DNA of 64,000 bases from Brucella grignonensis (GTDB lineage Bacteria > Pseudomonadota > Alphaproteobacteria > Rhizobiales > Rhizobiaceae), in the NCBI RefSeq assembly GCF_002252505.1, contig NZ_NNRL01000163.1:563981-627980 (forward strand), in the 5' to 3' direction. Each line of letters begins with the position of its first letter. Position 1 is the first letter of the stretch. Below are positions 44,297 through 53,795 of the stretch, one piece after another. Under the pieces are notes generated by a model, which saw nothing but the letters and a program-made list of their open reading frames with translations, ran no database searches and was not told the origin of the DNA. The translations under genes and the position numbers were made by a program.

Positions 44297-45064
44297 GTGT
44301 CCTTGGCGCGACTGATATTGGTCAGCCTTCTGCCGCTGGCCATTGCAGCTTGCACGACCACATCATCGGACAAACCGATTGCAGTGACCATGCCAGAATC
44401 GGCCGTTGTTGCACCACAGCCAGTGGCTGTTGCACCGGTCGCTCAGTCATTGCCGGAACCGGAAGTTCAGACGGCAAAGAGCGAATATGAAGTGATGTAT
44501 GGTGCGGTTACCGATGGCGGTAATCACATTGCAGCCCTTGATCTGAGCAAAATCGCCGAACGTAATCTGCGTAAGCAGGTCAGCTACAAGACCAGCCATC
44601 CGGTCGGAACCATCGTTGTCGATCCCTATGCACGCTACCTTTATCTTGTGCAGCCCGGCGATAAGGCCATGCGCTACTCCGTGGGCGTTGGTCGTGCAGG
44701 TATGACTTTTAGTGGTGAAGCAAAGGTTGCCTACAAAGCGCAGTGGCCGCGTTGGACGCCGACGCAGAACATGATCAAGCGCAATCCTGATCACTATGCG
44801 AAATATGCCAAGGGGCTGGAAGGTGGCATCCGCAATCCGCTCGGCGCGCGGGCCCTCTATCTCTATCGTGATGGCAAAGATACGCTCTATCGCATCCACG
44901 GCACCAATGAGCCATGGTCGGTCGGCAAAGCCGCATCGTCAGGCTGCATCCGTCTTTTCAACCAGGACATTCTCGACCTTCACAAGCGTGTTTCCAGTGG
45001 AAGCCGTGTCGTCGTTCTGGATAAATCCCAATCAAGGGCCCAATCTTCTGGAGGAGAAAGCTAA
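44297..45064 (+). CDS. L,D-transpeptidase (YkuD) lipoprotein
   Basis: A 255-residue lipoprotein: a short hydrophobic signal ends in 'LAIAAC', the lipidated Cys. The YkuD domain begins 'GTIVVDPYARYLYLVQPGDK'. The catalytic centre is 'RIHGTNEPWSVGK' and 'ASSGCIRLFNQD', with the Cys nucleophile near residue 222. Such enzymes make 3-3 peptidoglycan crosslinks or attach outer-membrane proteins to peptidoglycan, the latter known in Brucella relatives. I choose the GTG at 44297, eight bases after AGAGGAA; an ATG at 44240 is possible. The stop shares one base with the next gene's ATG. Confidence 0.9.
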   Translation: MSLARLILVSLLPLAIAACTTTSSDKPIAVTMPESAVVAPQPVAVAPVAQSLPEPEVQTAKSEYEVMYGAVTDGGNHIAALDLSKIAERNLRKQVSYKTSHPVGTIVVDPYARYLYLVQPGDKAMRYSVGVGRAGMTFSGEAKVAYKAQWPRWTPTQNMIKRNPDHYAKYAKGLEGGIRNPLGARALYLYRDGKDTLYRIHGTNEPWSVGKAASSGCIRLFNQDILDLHKRVSSGSRVVVLDKSQSRAQSSGGES

Positions 45065-45678
45065 TGATCAATCGTCGTCAGATGCTGGCAGCAACTGCAG
45101 CCGGTGCCGCAACAATAGCCATTTCTGGCGGCGAGAGCTTCGCTCAGCGTGTGCCGACCGTTGCCGATGTTCTTTATGACAAGGAAATCCCGGTTCTCGG
45201 TAATCCCAATGGCGATGTCACTATCGTTGAATATTTCGACTATCAGTGCCCTTATTGCAAAAAGGGCCACGCTGAACTGATGCGCGTTGTCGAAAATGAC
45301 GGCAAGGTGCGGCTGGTGTTGAAAGACTGGATTATCTTTGGTGACAATTCTGCCTATCCGGCGCGACTGGTGCTGGCAGCAGAGAAATCTGGAAATTACG
45401 TCAAGGCGATGGAAGCCATGATGTTGACGCCCGGTCGTCTGACCAAGGACCAGACGGATGCAGCACTTAAGAAAGCTGGTCTTGATCCGAAAAAGCTTGA
45501 AGCTGCTTACAAAGCCGATGCTGCTCGGATCAACGGTATACTCGCACGCAACATGGAACAGGGCGAAGCCTTCAATTTTGGCGGCACGCCATCGTTTGTT
45601 ATCGGCACGAAACTTTATGGTGGCGTGATGAATGAGCAGAGCCTGATCGACGCTATCAAGGAAGCGCGCAAGGCCTAA
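45064..45678 (+). CDS. DsbA-family thiol-disulfide oxidoreductase
   Basis: A 204-residue exported thioredoxin-fold protein. The N-terminus ('NRRQMLAATAAGAATIAISG') looks like a signal with an Arg pair, cleaved near 'SFAQ'. The redox motif is CPYC in 'YFDYQCPYCKKGHAEL' and the cis-Pro loop is 'GGTPSFVIG'. It resembles the BdbD/Com1 branch of DsbA. It overlaps the transpeptidase stop by one base. Two genes upstream is dsbD, so it may be a substrate or partner of that pathway. Confidence 0.9.
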   Translation: MINRRQMLAATAAGAATIAISGGESFAQRVPTVADVLYDKEIPVLGNPNGDVTIVEYFDYQCPYCKKGHAELMRVVENDGKVRLVLKDWIIFGDNSAYPARLVLAAEKSGNYVKAMEAMMLTPGRLTKDQTDAALKKAGLDPKKLEAAYKADAARINGILARNMEQGEAFNFGGTPSFVIGTKLYGGVMNEQSLIDAIKEARKA

Positions 45679-45768
45679 AAAACGTTTCAAAAATTTGAAA
45701 GCAAGCAGCGGAGTGTTGTCGGTCTTGTCTGAGGTTAGATTTCCTTCATAGTAAGAAGGACAACGGAC

Positions 45769-46863
45769 ATGAACCTGATGACACTCATGCCAACAAGCAG
45801 CAATGACACTGATGAAGGCCGCTGGAGACAAGTGCTGGCGCGCGACAAGGCATCAGATGGCGAATTCGTTTACGCTGTACGCACAACGGGCGTTTATTGC
45901 CGCCCGTCATGCCCATCGCGGCGTGGTAAACGCGAAAATGTTCAGTTTTTTATCACTTGCAACGATGCGGAGCACGCTGGCTTTCGCCCTTGCATGCGGT
46001 GCAAGCCGCATGTCGATGCAACGCTGGAGACACAAAATACTGCGCGTTATGCGGATATGGTTTCCGCCGCCTGCCGCTTCATCGAAAATGCCGATGAAGT
46101 TCCGGCACTCGAAGAGATGGCACGCGTTGCCGGAGCCAGCCCAGCACATTTCCATCGCATCTTTAAAAGCTTTACTGGTCTGACGCCGAAGGCCTATGCC
46201 GATGCACATCGTGCAGGAAGAATGCGCGCAGCCCTCAAAGCCAATGACAGTCGCGTAACGGACGCGATCTACGAGGCAGGTTATAATTCCTCCAGCCGTT
46301 TCTATGAGGCTTCGGACAAAATCCTCGGCATGAAGCCGAAGGCCTACAAGTCCGGCGGTGAAAACGAAACCATCCGCTTTGCCATCGGACAATCCGCCCT
46401 CGGTGCTGTTTTGGTAGCCGAAAGCGGGAAGGGGGTCTGTGCCATTCTGATGGGCGACGATCCACAGGAGCTGATTGCCGATCTGGAAAAGCGCTTTCCG
46501 AAAGCGCAGCTTGTGGGAGCGGACCGCGATTTCGAGGATCACATCGCGCAGGTCATCGGCTTTGTCGAAAATCCCGGCATTGGGTTCGATCTGCCGCTTG
46601 ATTTGAGAGGCACAGCTTTTCAGCAGCGCGTGTGGCAGGCCTTGCGCGAGATTCCGCTTGGCAAAACAGTAAGCTATAGCGAACTTGCCCAAACGATCGG
46701 TCTGCCCAAATCAACGCGTGCGGTGGCACAAGCCTGTGGCGCCAACAAGATTGCAGTTGCGGTTCCCTGCCATCGCGTGGTGCGCAATGATGGCGGCCTG
46801 TCCGGTTATCGCTGGGGTGTTGAACGCAAGCGTGATTTGCTCGAAAGAGAGCGCCAGTCATGA
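45769..46863 (+). CDS. ada: Ada: methylphosphotriester/O6-methylguanine repair and regulator
   Basis: A 364-residue three-domain protein. The zinc domain has the four Cys in 'GVYCRPSCPSRRGK' and 'RPCMRCKPH'. An AraC-type HTH spans residues 100-190 ('FHRIFKSFTGLTPKAYA'). The C-terminal methyltransferase has 'PCHRVVRNDGGLSGYRWG', with the acceptor Cys near residue 330. It repairs alkylated DNA directly and, once methylated, activates the adaptive response. Its TGA overlaps the next gene's ATG. Confidence 0.96.
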   Translation: MNLMTLMPTSSNDTDEGRWRQVLARDKASDGEFVYAVRTTGVYCRPSCPSRRGKRENVQFFITCNDAEHAGFRPCMRCKPHVDATLETQNTARYADMVSAACRFIENADEVPALEEMARVAGASPAHFHRIFKSFTGLTPKAYADAHRAGRMRAALKANDSRVTDAIYEAGYNSSSRFYEASDKILGMKPKAYKSGGENETIRFAIGQSALGAVLVAESGKGVCAILMGDDPQELIADLEKRFPKAQLVGADRDFEDHIAQVIGFVENPGIGFDLPLDLRGTAFQQRVWQALREIPLGKTVSYSELAQTIGLPKSTRAVAQACGANKIAVAVPCHRVVRNDGGLSGYRWGVERKRDLLERERQS

Positions 46864-47561
46864 AGGAGAAGCTGGCCTCTTACGACTGGCAAAAAGTCAC
46901 CGATGAACTGGACCAGTTCGGCACCGCAACGTTAGGGCAACTCTTCTCTAAAGAGCAATGCAACGAGATTGTCGGTCTTTATGACGCTTCTGATGCGTTT
47001 CGCTCGACAATCACGATGGCAAGGCATGGTTTTGGGCGCGGTGAGTACAAATATTTTGCCAATCCGTTGCCTGAGATCATCAGCGCATCCCGCAAGGCGC
47101 TATATGCACGGCTAAGTCCCATCGCCACTCGCTGGAGCGAACGTCTGGGAAGTGGAGTGGAATATCCGATAAGCCATGATGAATATCTCGCAATCTGCCA
47201 TGCGGTAGGGCAGACACGTCCGACACCACTGATCCTGCAATATGTCGAAGGTGACTATAATTGCCTGCATCAGGATCTTTACGGCGATCTCGCTTTCCCG
47301 CTTCAGGTGGCAGTCCTGCTGTCTCAGCCGGGCGAGGATTTTACCGGCGGTGAGTTTGTACTAACGGAACAGCGTCCGCGTATGCAGAGCAGGGCCGAGG
47401 TCGTGTCCCTGCAACAGGGAGATGCGGTTGTTTTTGCGGTCAATGATCGACCGATGCGTGGCACGCGTGGCGATTATCGCGTCAAGATGCGCCATGGAGT
47501 CAGCCGCTTGCGCTCAGGTAAGCGTCATACGCTGGGCATTATATTTCACGATGCACGATAA
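46860..47561 (+). CDS. 2OG-Fe(II) oxygenase of the COG3826 type
   Basis: A 233-residue protein resembling the COG3826/PF09859 oxygenases. Iron ligands can be placed in 'CLHQDLYGDLAFPLQ' (His-x-Asp) and a distal His in 'MRHGVSRLRSG'. The 'GGEFVLTEQRPRMQS' strand and a late Arg that would bind 2-oxoglutarate fit the fold. It overlaps ada by four bases, so the two are translated together. By analogy with AlkB it may remove methyl damage from nucleic acids, but it is not AlkB by sequence and its substrate has not been shown here. Confidence 0.85.
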   Translation: MKEKLASYDWQKVTDELDQFGTATLGQLFSKEQCNEIVGLYDASDAFRSTITMARHGFGRGEYKYFANPLPEIISASRKALYARLSPIATRWSERLGSGVEYPISHDEYLAICHAVGQTRPTPLILQYVEGDYNCLHQDLYGDLAFPLQVAVLLSQPGEDFTGGEFVLTEQRPRMQSRAEVVSLQQGDAVVFAVNDRPMRGTRGDYRVKMRHGVSRLRSGKRHTLGIIFHDAR

Positions 47562-47621
47562 AGGGTTGCAACGTTTCGGTTGATAGATTTTGATCGCGAC
47601 ACGAGATCAAAGGAGTCGGAA

Positions 47622-47972
47622 ATGAGCGTGACCATCTACGGTATCAAAAACTGTGACACCATGAAGAAGGCACGCACCTGGCTTGAAGATCATGGCATCG
47701 AATACGCCTTCCACGACTACAAGAAGGAAGGCCTCGATGCCGCGACACTTGATCGGCTTCTGAAAGACATTGAGTGGGAAAAGCTGCTCAATCGTGCGGG
47801 CACAACTTTTCGCAAGCTGCCTGAAGATGAACGTCAGAATATCGATGCTGCGAAGGCGCGCGCGCTGATGCTTGCGCAGCCTTCCATGGTCAAACGCCCA
47901 GTACTCGATAAGGACGGAAAGCTAACCGTCGGTTTCAAACCAGATCAATACGAGGCGTTTTTCAAAGCTTGA
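47622..47972 (+). CDS. ArsC/Spx family protein (YffB-like)
   Basis: A 116-residue thioredoxin-fold protein. It begins 'VTIYGIKNCDTMKKARTWLE', where the single Cys near residue 10 is followed by 'DTMKKA', the YffB pattern. Later blocks 'NRAGTTFRKLPE' and 'PSMVKRPVLDKDGKLTVGFK' contain the expected Arg. It lacks the Cys set of true arsenate reductases, so arsenate resistance is not inferred; YffB is thought to act on glutathione-linked thiols. AAAGGAG precedes the ATG. Confidence 0.87.
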   Translation: MSVTIYGIKNCDTMKKARTWLEDHGIEYAFHDYKKEGLDAATLDRLLKDIEWEKLLNRAGTTFRKLPEDERQNIDAAKARALMLAQPSMVKRPVLDKDGKLTVGFKPDQYEAFFKA

Positions 47973-48033
47973 GCATCTCTAGGTTTGCCTTAGATAGTAT
48001 GTCTTCACATGACGATAGCGGGCAGGCCAAACC

Positions 48034-49077
48034 ATGCATAAGCGGATAGACAAGGTTTTCCAGCAATGGTCGGTCAGTTGGCGGGATGCGCTGATTGCCT
48101 CTGTTGCCGGTGCGGTCGCGTGGCTGGTTTGTCAGTGGATGCTCGGCCAGCCACGGCCTGTCTTTGCAATGGTGACAGCAGTTATCTGCTTGGCACCCAA
48201 TCTCCCCAACCATGGCAAGCAGGCGGTCGGTGTCATGACCGGCGTCACAACGGGTGTTGTGATAGGGGAATTATCGTTACTTCTACCGGAGACAATTCCG
48301 GTTCTGCATATGAGTGTTGTCACCTGTATAGCCATGGTGCTTGCAACGACTTTCGGCTTGGCACCTGCAATCGCCATTCAATCCGGCGTTTCCGCCATTC
48401 TGGTTCTGGCTATGGGGCCACAGGTCGCTGGTATGACGCGCCTCATCGATGTGTTGGTGGGCGCAGGCGTCGGGCTTTTGTTCAGCCAGATATTGGTGAC
48501 ACCTGATCCGGTGAGGCTTATCGACAGAGCTGTGCGGGGGCTGGTCGATAATATTCTAAAAGGCCTGAAACAGTCAGCGGTCGCGCTTGAAAAGCAAGAC
48601 GTTGTTCATGCACAAAGTGCCATAAATCAGTTCACGCAGGCACAACGTGCAGTCAATGCGCTGGGCGATGGGATTGCTTTGGCACGATCCAATGCGCGCT
48701 GGTCGCTCCGCGGGCGCCTTGTCGCGCGTGAGGTCAGCGAAATGGCAGGTCGCTATGATCGTCGTGGCATTCGTCTTTATGCATCGGCACTGTTGTTTGG
48801 CGAAGCGCTCGGCAATGCATTGCGCAAGAAGGAAGCCCCACCGCCAGAATGGATTGCACAGTCGTTGCAATCGGTAATCTACAATTGCAATCTGGATGAA
48901 GGGGAAGTGCCGGAGCGTTTGACAGCTGTGCCGCAGGATATCGATTTCAGTTGGCGCGATACGGCTTTCCGTCTGCAATCGGTGAATGAAACACTGCTGC
49001 ATTTCCTGCATTCGGCCCAGCCTGACAGTGTGCCGGTGCGCCCGCCAAAGCCATATACCGATAGCCCATCTGTGTGA
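48034..49077 (+). CDS. FUSC/aromatic-acid exporter-like membrane protein
   Basis: A 347-residue membrane protein. About six helices cover the first 160 residues ('LIASVAGAVAWLVCQWMLG' to 'LIDVLVGAGVGLLFSQILV'), then a soluble, mainly helical domain. This is the layout of half-size FUSC/ArAE proteins, with 'GVVIGELSLLLPE' near residue 75. Substrate and direction of transport are unknown. It stands alone in the same direction as its neighbours. Confidence 0.8.
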   Translation: MHKRIDKVFQQWSVSWRDALIASVAGAVAWLVCQWMLGQPRPVFAMVTAVICLAPNLPNHGKQAVGVMTGVTTGVVIGELSLLLPETIPVLHMSVVTCIAMVLATTFGLAPAIAIQSGVSAILVLAMGPQVAGMTRLIDVLVGAGVGLLFSQILVTPDPVRLIDRAVRGLVDNILKGLKQSAVALEKQDVVHAQSAINQFTQAQRAVNALGDGIALARSNARWSLRGRLVAREVSEMAGRYDRRGIRLYASALLFGEALGNALRKKEAPPPEWIAQSLQSVIYNCNLDEGEVPERLTAVPQDIDFSWRDTAFRLQSVNETLLHFLHSAQPDSVPVRPPKPYTDSPSV

Positions 49078-49186
49078 TTTCTGCATTTGATGCCGGTGAT
49101 GCTGAAGAGCTGAACTGAATTCGAGTGATTGATCCCATCAGAAAAATTCAATTGTATGCCTTCGCGTGAAGCGTATTTTCCCCTCC

Positions 49187-50365
49187 ATGAACAAGATATT
49201 CTCCCAGACATACCCGCACCAGATTGCACTCCGTTATGCCTTTGGCGGCTTCCTCGCCATGATCGTGGTAATGGGGATCGGTCGCTTCATTTATACGCCA
49301 ATCCTGCCAGGCATGATGGCGGATGTGGGTTTCGATGCAGCGGATGCCGGTTTCATCGCATCGGCCAATTATGTCGGTTATCTGCTCGGGGCTGTTGTTG
49401 GTGGCTATGGCTGGTCTGCCGGTATTGAGCGCATGAGCGTGCTTGCGGGGCTGATCATCAGTGCGGTGCTTTGTGCGCTCATGGCACTGGTCGATGGCGT
49501 GTGGCTGTTCTCAATCATCCGGTTTGCAGCAGGTTTCATCAGTGCCGTCACCATGATTCTCGCAACCGCAATCGTGTTGAGCCATATCACGGCAGCGGAG
49601 CGGGCAGGGCTCGGTGCACTGCATTTCGGTGGCGTAGGTGCGGGTATTGCAATTTCCGCAGTAATGGTGGCTGCCATTCGGCTTTCCGGCCTTGGCTGGA
49701 AAGCAGACTGGGTGGGCGCGGCTGTTCTGAGCGTAGTCTTGGCCGCTCTTGTGGCCTATCTCGTGAAGGAAGGCCCGGTCGGTGGCGCGAATGGCAAGCG
49801 TGAACCGGCTTTGCCAAACAGTTTCGCGTTCAATGCAATTGCACTGGCTTATGGCATTTTTGGCTTTGGTTATGTGATTACGGCGACATTCATCATTGCT
49901 ATCGTGCGCTCCAATGAGGGCGGGCCACTGATGGAAGCGGCAGTCTGGATCATAACCGGATTGTGTGCTGCACCTTCAATCTGGCTGTGGTCGCCTGCGA
50001 TCAGAAAATTCGGACTGTTTTCTGCTTTTGCTCTGACTGCCGTATTGGAAGCGATTGGCGTTGCCGCAAGTGTGGTTCTGCCCGCACCTTTTGGCCCTCT
50101 GATTGGCGGTGCATTGTTGGGTTTGACTTTCATGGCGCTAACCGCCTTCGGCCTTCAGGCTGCGCGTGTTCTCGCACCCCATTCGCCGAAGCGGGCACTT
50201 GGTCGCATGACGGTCTGCTTCAGCATTGGCCAGATTGCAGGGCCATTGGTTGCCGGCTTTATGGCGCAATATTCCGGCTCGTTTACCCTGCCAAGTCTGA
50301 TTGCCGCTTTTGCATTGCTGGGCACGGCTGCCATAGGTCTTGCGGCTGGCAAGGTCGCCAAGTGA
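49187..50365 (+). CDS. MFS transporter, YbfB/YjiJ family
   Basis: A 392-residue 12-helix transporter. The first block, '[20 protein letters not shown]' followed by 'LPGMM', is diagnostic for the YbfB/YjiJ family; others are '[20 protein letters not shown]' and '[16 protein letters not shown]'. No ribosome site clearly decides the start: I take the ATG at 49187; a GTG at 49166 would add seven residues. The substrate is unknown. Confidence 0.88.
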   Translation: MNKIFSQTYPHQIALRYAFGGFLAMIVVMGIGRFIYTPILPGMMADVGFDAADAGFIASANYVGYLLGAVVGGYGWSAGIERMSVLAGLIISAVLCALMALVDGVWLFSIIRFAAGFISAVTMILATAIVLSHITAAERAGLGALHFGGVGAGIAISAVMVAAIRLSGLGWKADWVGAAVLSVVLAALVAYLVKEGPVGGANGKREPALPNSFAFNAIALAYGIFGFGYVITATFIIAIVRSNEGGPLMEAAVWIITGLCAAPSIWLWSPAIRKFGLFSAFALTAVLEAIGVAASVVLPAPFGPLIGGALLGLTFMALTAFGLQAARVLAPHSPKRALGRMTVCFSIGQIAGPLVAGFMAQYSGSFTLPSLIAAFALLGTAAIGLAAGKVAK

Positions 50366-50451
50366 CGGGAAGCCTTACAAAAATTTAACTGGTAAAGGAT
50401 ACAGGACAAGCATTTCATACTGTCAACATTGCTTGTGTTGGATCTGTTTCC

Positions 50452-51696
50452 ATGTTCGTATCGTTCTTCCCGCGTCCCAAACTCTTCTTTTCGTCTGCAC
50501 TTCTCTGGACCATTCTCGCTGTTCTTGGCTGGTATGAAGGCGGCGCGAAACTGGGTGGTATGGTCGGCTTCCCATCTGCTGCGCCCGATGCGGCCCCCAT
50601 CATTGGCGCGAGCATCTTCTGGTCTGCGCCGTTCCTATGGTTCTATATCTATTTCGCAGTGGTGGCGCTGGCGTTTTACGCTCTTTGGGCTTGCTTCTCC
50701 CCGCATCCATGGCAGCGCTGGTCGATCCTTGGTTCGGCTCTCATCCTGTTTACGACCTATTTCAGTGTTCAGGTCAGCGTCGCGATCAATGCCTGGTATG
50801 GCCCATTCTACGACATGGTGCAGAAGGGGTTGAGTACGCCGGGTGCTGTATCCGCTGCTGATTTTTACTGGGGCGCACTGGATTTTGCCGGGATTGCCTT
50901 TTTGGCCATTACCATCGGCGTCTTGAGCATGTTCTTCGTCAGTCATTATATTTTTCGCTGGCGTACAGCCATGAACGATTATTACATGCTGCATTGGCAG
51001 AAATTGCGCCATATCGAAGGTGCGGCGCAACGTGTACAGGAAGACACAATGCGCTTTTCCACCACGCTTGAGCAGCTGGGTGTCAGCCTTGTAAAATCGG
51101 TTATGACATTGATTGCCTTTTTGCCGGTATTATTCTCCTTCTCCGAAATAGTCAGCGAACTTCCAATAATTGGTGTGATTCCGCACGCGCTGGTCTGGGC
51201 CGCGATTGTCTGGGCTCTATTCGGGACAGGTTTTCTGGCGCTTGTTGGTATAAAGTTACCGGGTCTGGAATTCAACAATCAGCGGGTGGAAGCCGCCTAT
51301 CGTAAGGAGCTGGTTTATGGCGAGGATCATGCCGATCGCGCAGAACCTGTCACCATGCGCGAGCTTTTCACCAATGTTCGCCACAATTATTTCCGGCTCT
51401 ATTTCCACTATGTCTATTTCAACGTCGCACGTATTTTCTATCTGCAGGCGGATAATATCTTTCCGCTCCTGATCCTCATTCCCTCTATTGTCGCGGGTAA
51501 GCTGACGCTTGGTTTGATGAGCCAGATTTCCAATGTTTTCGAGCAGGTGCGGACCTCGTTCCAATATCTCGTCAACTCATGGACGACGATTATTGAGCTG
51601 CTTTCAATCTACAAGCGCTTGCGTGGTTTTGAGGCAGCTATTGATGGACCGTCGGCGCCTGTACTGGATCAGGAAAATCTGGGCCTCATGTCATAA
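50452..51696 (+). CDS. bacA: BacA/SbmA peptide transporter
   Basis: A 414-residue inner-membrane protein of the SbmA/BacA family, which imports peptides such as Bac7 and legume NCR peptides and influences very-long-chain fatty-acid modification of lipid A. Helices run from '[20 protein letters not shown]' through '[20 protein letters not shown]'. The signatures '[13 protein letters not shown]', '[14 protein letters not shown]' and '[12 protein letters not shown]'-like (here [12 protein letters not shown]) blocks are intact, as is '[17 protein letters not shown]'. In Brucella BacA is needed for chronic infection; that role is established for the genus, not shown here. Confidence 0.94.
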   Translation: MFVSFFPRPKLFFSSALLWTILAVLGWYEGGAKLGGMVGFPSAAPDAAPIIGASIFWSAPFLWFYIYFAVVALAFYALWACFSPHPWQRWSILGSALILFTTYFSVQVSVAINAWYGPFYDMVQKGLSTPGAVSAADFYWGALDFAGIAFLAITIGVLSMFFVSHYIFRWRTAMNDYYMLHWQKLRHIEGAAQRVQEDTMRFSTTLEQLGVSLVKSVMTLIAFLPVLFSFSEIVSELPIIGVIPHALVWAAIVWALFGTGFLALVGIKLPGLEFNNQRVEAAYRKELVYGEDHADRAEPVTMRELFTNVRHNYFRLYFHYVYFNVARIFYLQADNIFPLLILIPSIVAGKLTLGLMSQISNVFEQVRTSFQYLVNSWTTIIELLSIYKRLRGFEAAIDGPSAPVLDQENLGLMS

Positions 51697-52695
51697 AGCC
51701 TGTGCTCTGCTCTGAGCGGCACTGCCGCCCAGACCATCGGAGTGTGCGCCGGTGCCGTTGAGATAATCATTATATGTTGTGCACTTAACGTCCGGCTTGT
51801 TGCAAATTTCCGATACCAGGCGTTCCATAGCGCGCCAATAGGCGCCGTCATTCATCAGTACAAAATGAAAGCCGAGCTGTAGCGGGATGCGCTCACCGGC
51901 ATATTGCTTGTCGAAAGCAGCGCGAAACGCCTTGTAGGTGCGTTCCTCAAACTCCGCTGATTGGGCCGGTAGCTCCTTGCCCTTCGAGTGGCGGACATAG
52001 AGATTATAGTCCATGCCGACGATAGCGCGCTGGGATGGCCCTTCAGGAATAAGCGGCAGGCCAAAGGATGCGAACTGGCCATTTATCTGTGGCAGTTCCG
52101 GTCCACGTGTGATGGACGATGCCTGATAGCGGAAGCCGTTGGCTTTCAACGCATCCTGCACGGGCTTGGATGCTGCGAGATAAGGCGCGCGGAAGCCGTT
52201 GATGCCCTTGCGGGCCAGATCTTGCCAGCCTTCCGGTTCGCCTTCGATGCCATTATTTTTGTAGGCGTCTGCCGTGATACGACGGAATTCCTTGATTTCC
52301 TTGTCCCAGTCTGCGGTTGACCAGCTGGTGCCATCAAAATGACCGCAGCCGTGGCTTGCGATCTCGTTGCCTTCCAGATGTGCCTGCCAGATATTGCCAA
52401 GACGTGCCGCGACTTCATCATGACTCAGTGCAAAGCCGACATTGGATGCACCCGCACGCTTGCGCGGGGGCTGATAATCACGGCGGTCTTTCTTTTCCAT
52501 CAGAAAGACGCAGGACAGAAAATAGGTGAAATGGGCATTGTTATTTTTCGCCAGCTCCCGCGAACGCGTCCAAAGTTTGTTGTCATGCGCACCGTCAAAC
52601 GAGATCAGTACATATTGTGGCTTCGTCGTCTGAGCCACGACGGGACTTGCAGCAAGTGCTGCAGCAATGATGGTGGCGGGAGTGATGAGGCGCAT
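51691..52695 (-). CDS. Secreted polysaccharide deacetylase family protein
   Basis: A 334-residue exported protein. The signal peptide is '[20 protein letters not shown]', cleaved near Ala22. The NodB-like fold shows '[12 protein letters not shown]' (an Asp in the first motif) and '[17 protein letters not shown]' (metal His residues in the second). The C-terminal third has '[20 protein letters not shown]'. It starts at the ATG at 52695; the longer open frame lacks a signal at its N-terminus. Its 3' end overlaps bacA convergently by six bases. The sugar substrate is unknown. Confidence 0.85.
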   Translation of the reverse strand: MRLITPATIIAAALAASPVVAQTTKPQYVLISFDGAHDNKLWTRSRELAKNNNAHFTYFLSCVFLMEKKDRRDYQPPRKRAGASNVGFALSHDEVAARLGNIWQAHLEGNEIASHGCGHFDGTSWSTADWDKEIKEFRRITADAYKNNGIEGEPEGWQDLARKGINGFRAPYLAASKPVQDALKANGFRYQASSITRGPELPQINGQFASFGLPLIPEGPSQRAIVGMDYNLYVRHSKGKELPAQSAEFEERTYKAFRAAFDKQYAGERIPLQLGFHFVLMNDGAYWRAMERLVSEICNKPDVKCTTYNDYLNGTGAHSDGLGGSAAQSRAQAL

Positions 52696-52789
52696 GGGGG
52701 AATGAACGCAATCTGGCTGGAAAAATTGCCTGTTAGTCACAAAATATGGCAAAGCTCCGACGCAAATGCACATTGTTTCTTGCTCTAGC

Positions 52790-52855
52790 GGTCTGATTCC
52801 GACATTTGTATCCCTTGATAACCGGTACAGTGCAAATGTCGGAATCAAAAAGACC
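52790..52855. repeat. Imperfect inverted repeat upstream of the deacetylase gene
   Basis: GGTCTGATTCCGACATTTG and CAAATGTCGGAATC-AAAAAGACC form arms separated by 24 bases containing ACCGGT. It lies about 95 bases upstream of the minus-strand deacetylase start. It differs from the other palindromic repeats in the window. It may be a degenerate mobile repeat or a large operator. Confidence 0.6.
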
Positions 52856-53083
52856 ACCAGCAACTATATGAAACAAGCGGATTTTTCGAGTTTGACATTT
52901 GAAGCGGCATTTGCGTCAGTCGGGTCTCAAGCGTCAAATTCAGTCCACTTGCAGCTTATTTCGCTGACAGGTCTTACATATGGCGCGAAATCCGACTAAA
53001 AGCGCCGGAATAGATAAATTAATATCAACGAGTTTTAGAGCGCGGCTCCACAAGCGTCGCACTCCACTAAAGATGGCAGGTCC

Positions 53084-53764
53084 ATGGCAGACGACAGTTT
53101 CATTCGCGAGGTAAACGAGGAACTCCGTTCGGAACGGGCAAAGCAGGTTTGGAAAAACTTCGGCCCCATCTTGATCGGCAGTGCGGTTGCAGTTGTTATC
53201 GGTACGGCCGCCTGGGTTGGCTATCAGCATTGGACTGACAGCAAAGCCTCCGCTTCCGGTGACAAGTTCCTGGCAGCACTCGATCTGGCCTCGTCGGGCA
53301 AGAACGATGAAGCTATTGCTGCGCTCGATGATCTGGAAAAGACCGGTTACGGCTCTTATCCGGTTCTGGCGCGTTTGCGTGCAGCCTCCGTTCAGGCAGA
53401 AAAGGGTGATGTGACGGCAGCTGTTGCAGCCTTTGACGCTGTTTCTGCCGATAATGCTGTGCCTGCGCCAATGCGGGATGTCGCTCGTCTGCGTGCGGCT
53501 TATCTGCTCGTTGATTCTGGTTCTTATGATGATGTCGCAAAGCGCGTTGAAACGCTTTCGGCAGATGGCAATCCAATGCGTTCCGGCGCTCGCGAAGCGC
53601 TGGGTCTTGCTGCATGGAAGGCAGAGCGTTTCGACGATGCTGCCAAGCTCTATCAGCAGATTGCCAATGACAATCTGGCGCCGGCGAATATCCGCCAGCG
53701 CGCCAACACAATGCTAGATCTCATGCGCGGCGCTGGCATCACTGTGCCAGAAGCCCAAGGCTAA
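53084..53764 (+). CDS. YfgM-like tetratricopeptide membrane protein
   Basis: A 226-residue single-pass protein. A cytoplasmic N-tail ('ADDSFIREVNEELRSERAKQ') is followed by a helix near residues 28-48 and then TPR-like repeats outside the membrane. This matches YfgM/UPF0070, an ancillary SecYEG partner linked to periplasmic chaperones. It lies 31 bases before der, the same neighbourhood as in E. coli, where bamB sits between them. bamB is absent here. Confidence 0.85.
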   Translation: MADDSFIREVNEELRSERAKQVWKNFGPILIGSAVAVVIGTAAWVGYQHWTDSKASASGDKFLAALDLASSGKNDEAIAALDDLEKTGYGSYPVLARLRAASVQAEKGDVTAAVAAFDAVSADNAVPAPMRDVARLRAAYLLVDSGSYDDVAKRVETLSADGNPMRSGAREALGLAAWKAERFDDAAKLYQQIANDNLAPANIRQRANTMLDLMRGAGITVPEAQG

Positions 53765-53795
53765 TCCGCGCCTATCTTCGGAGTAATACGAACCT

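Noticed and set aside
47622-47972. Arsenate reductase
   Set aside because: The protein has the YffB pattern with one Cys and no ars neighbours, so arsenic detoxification is not supported.
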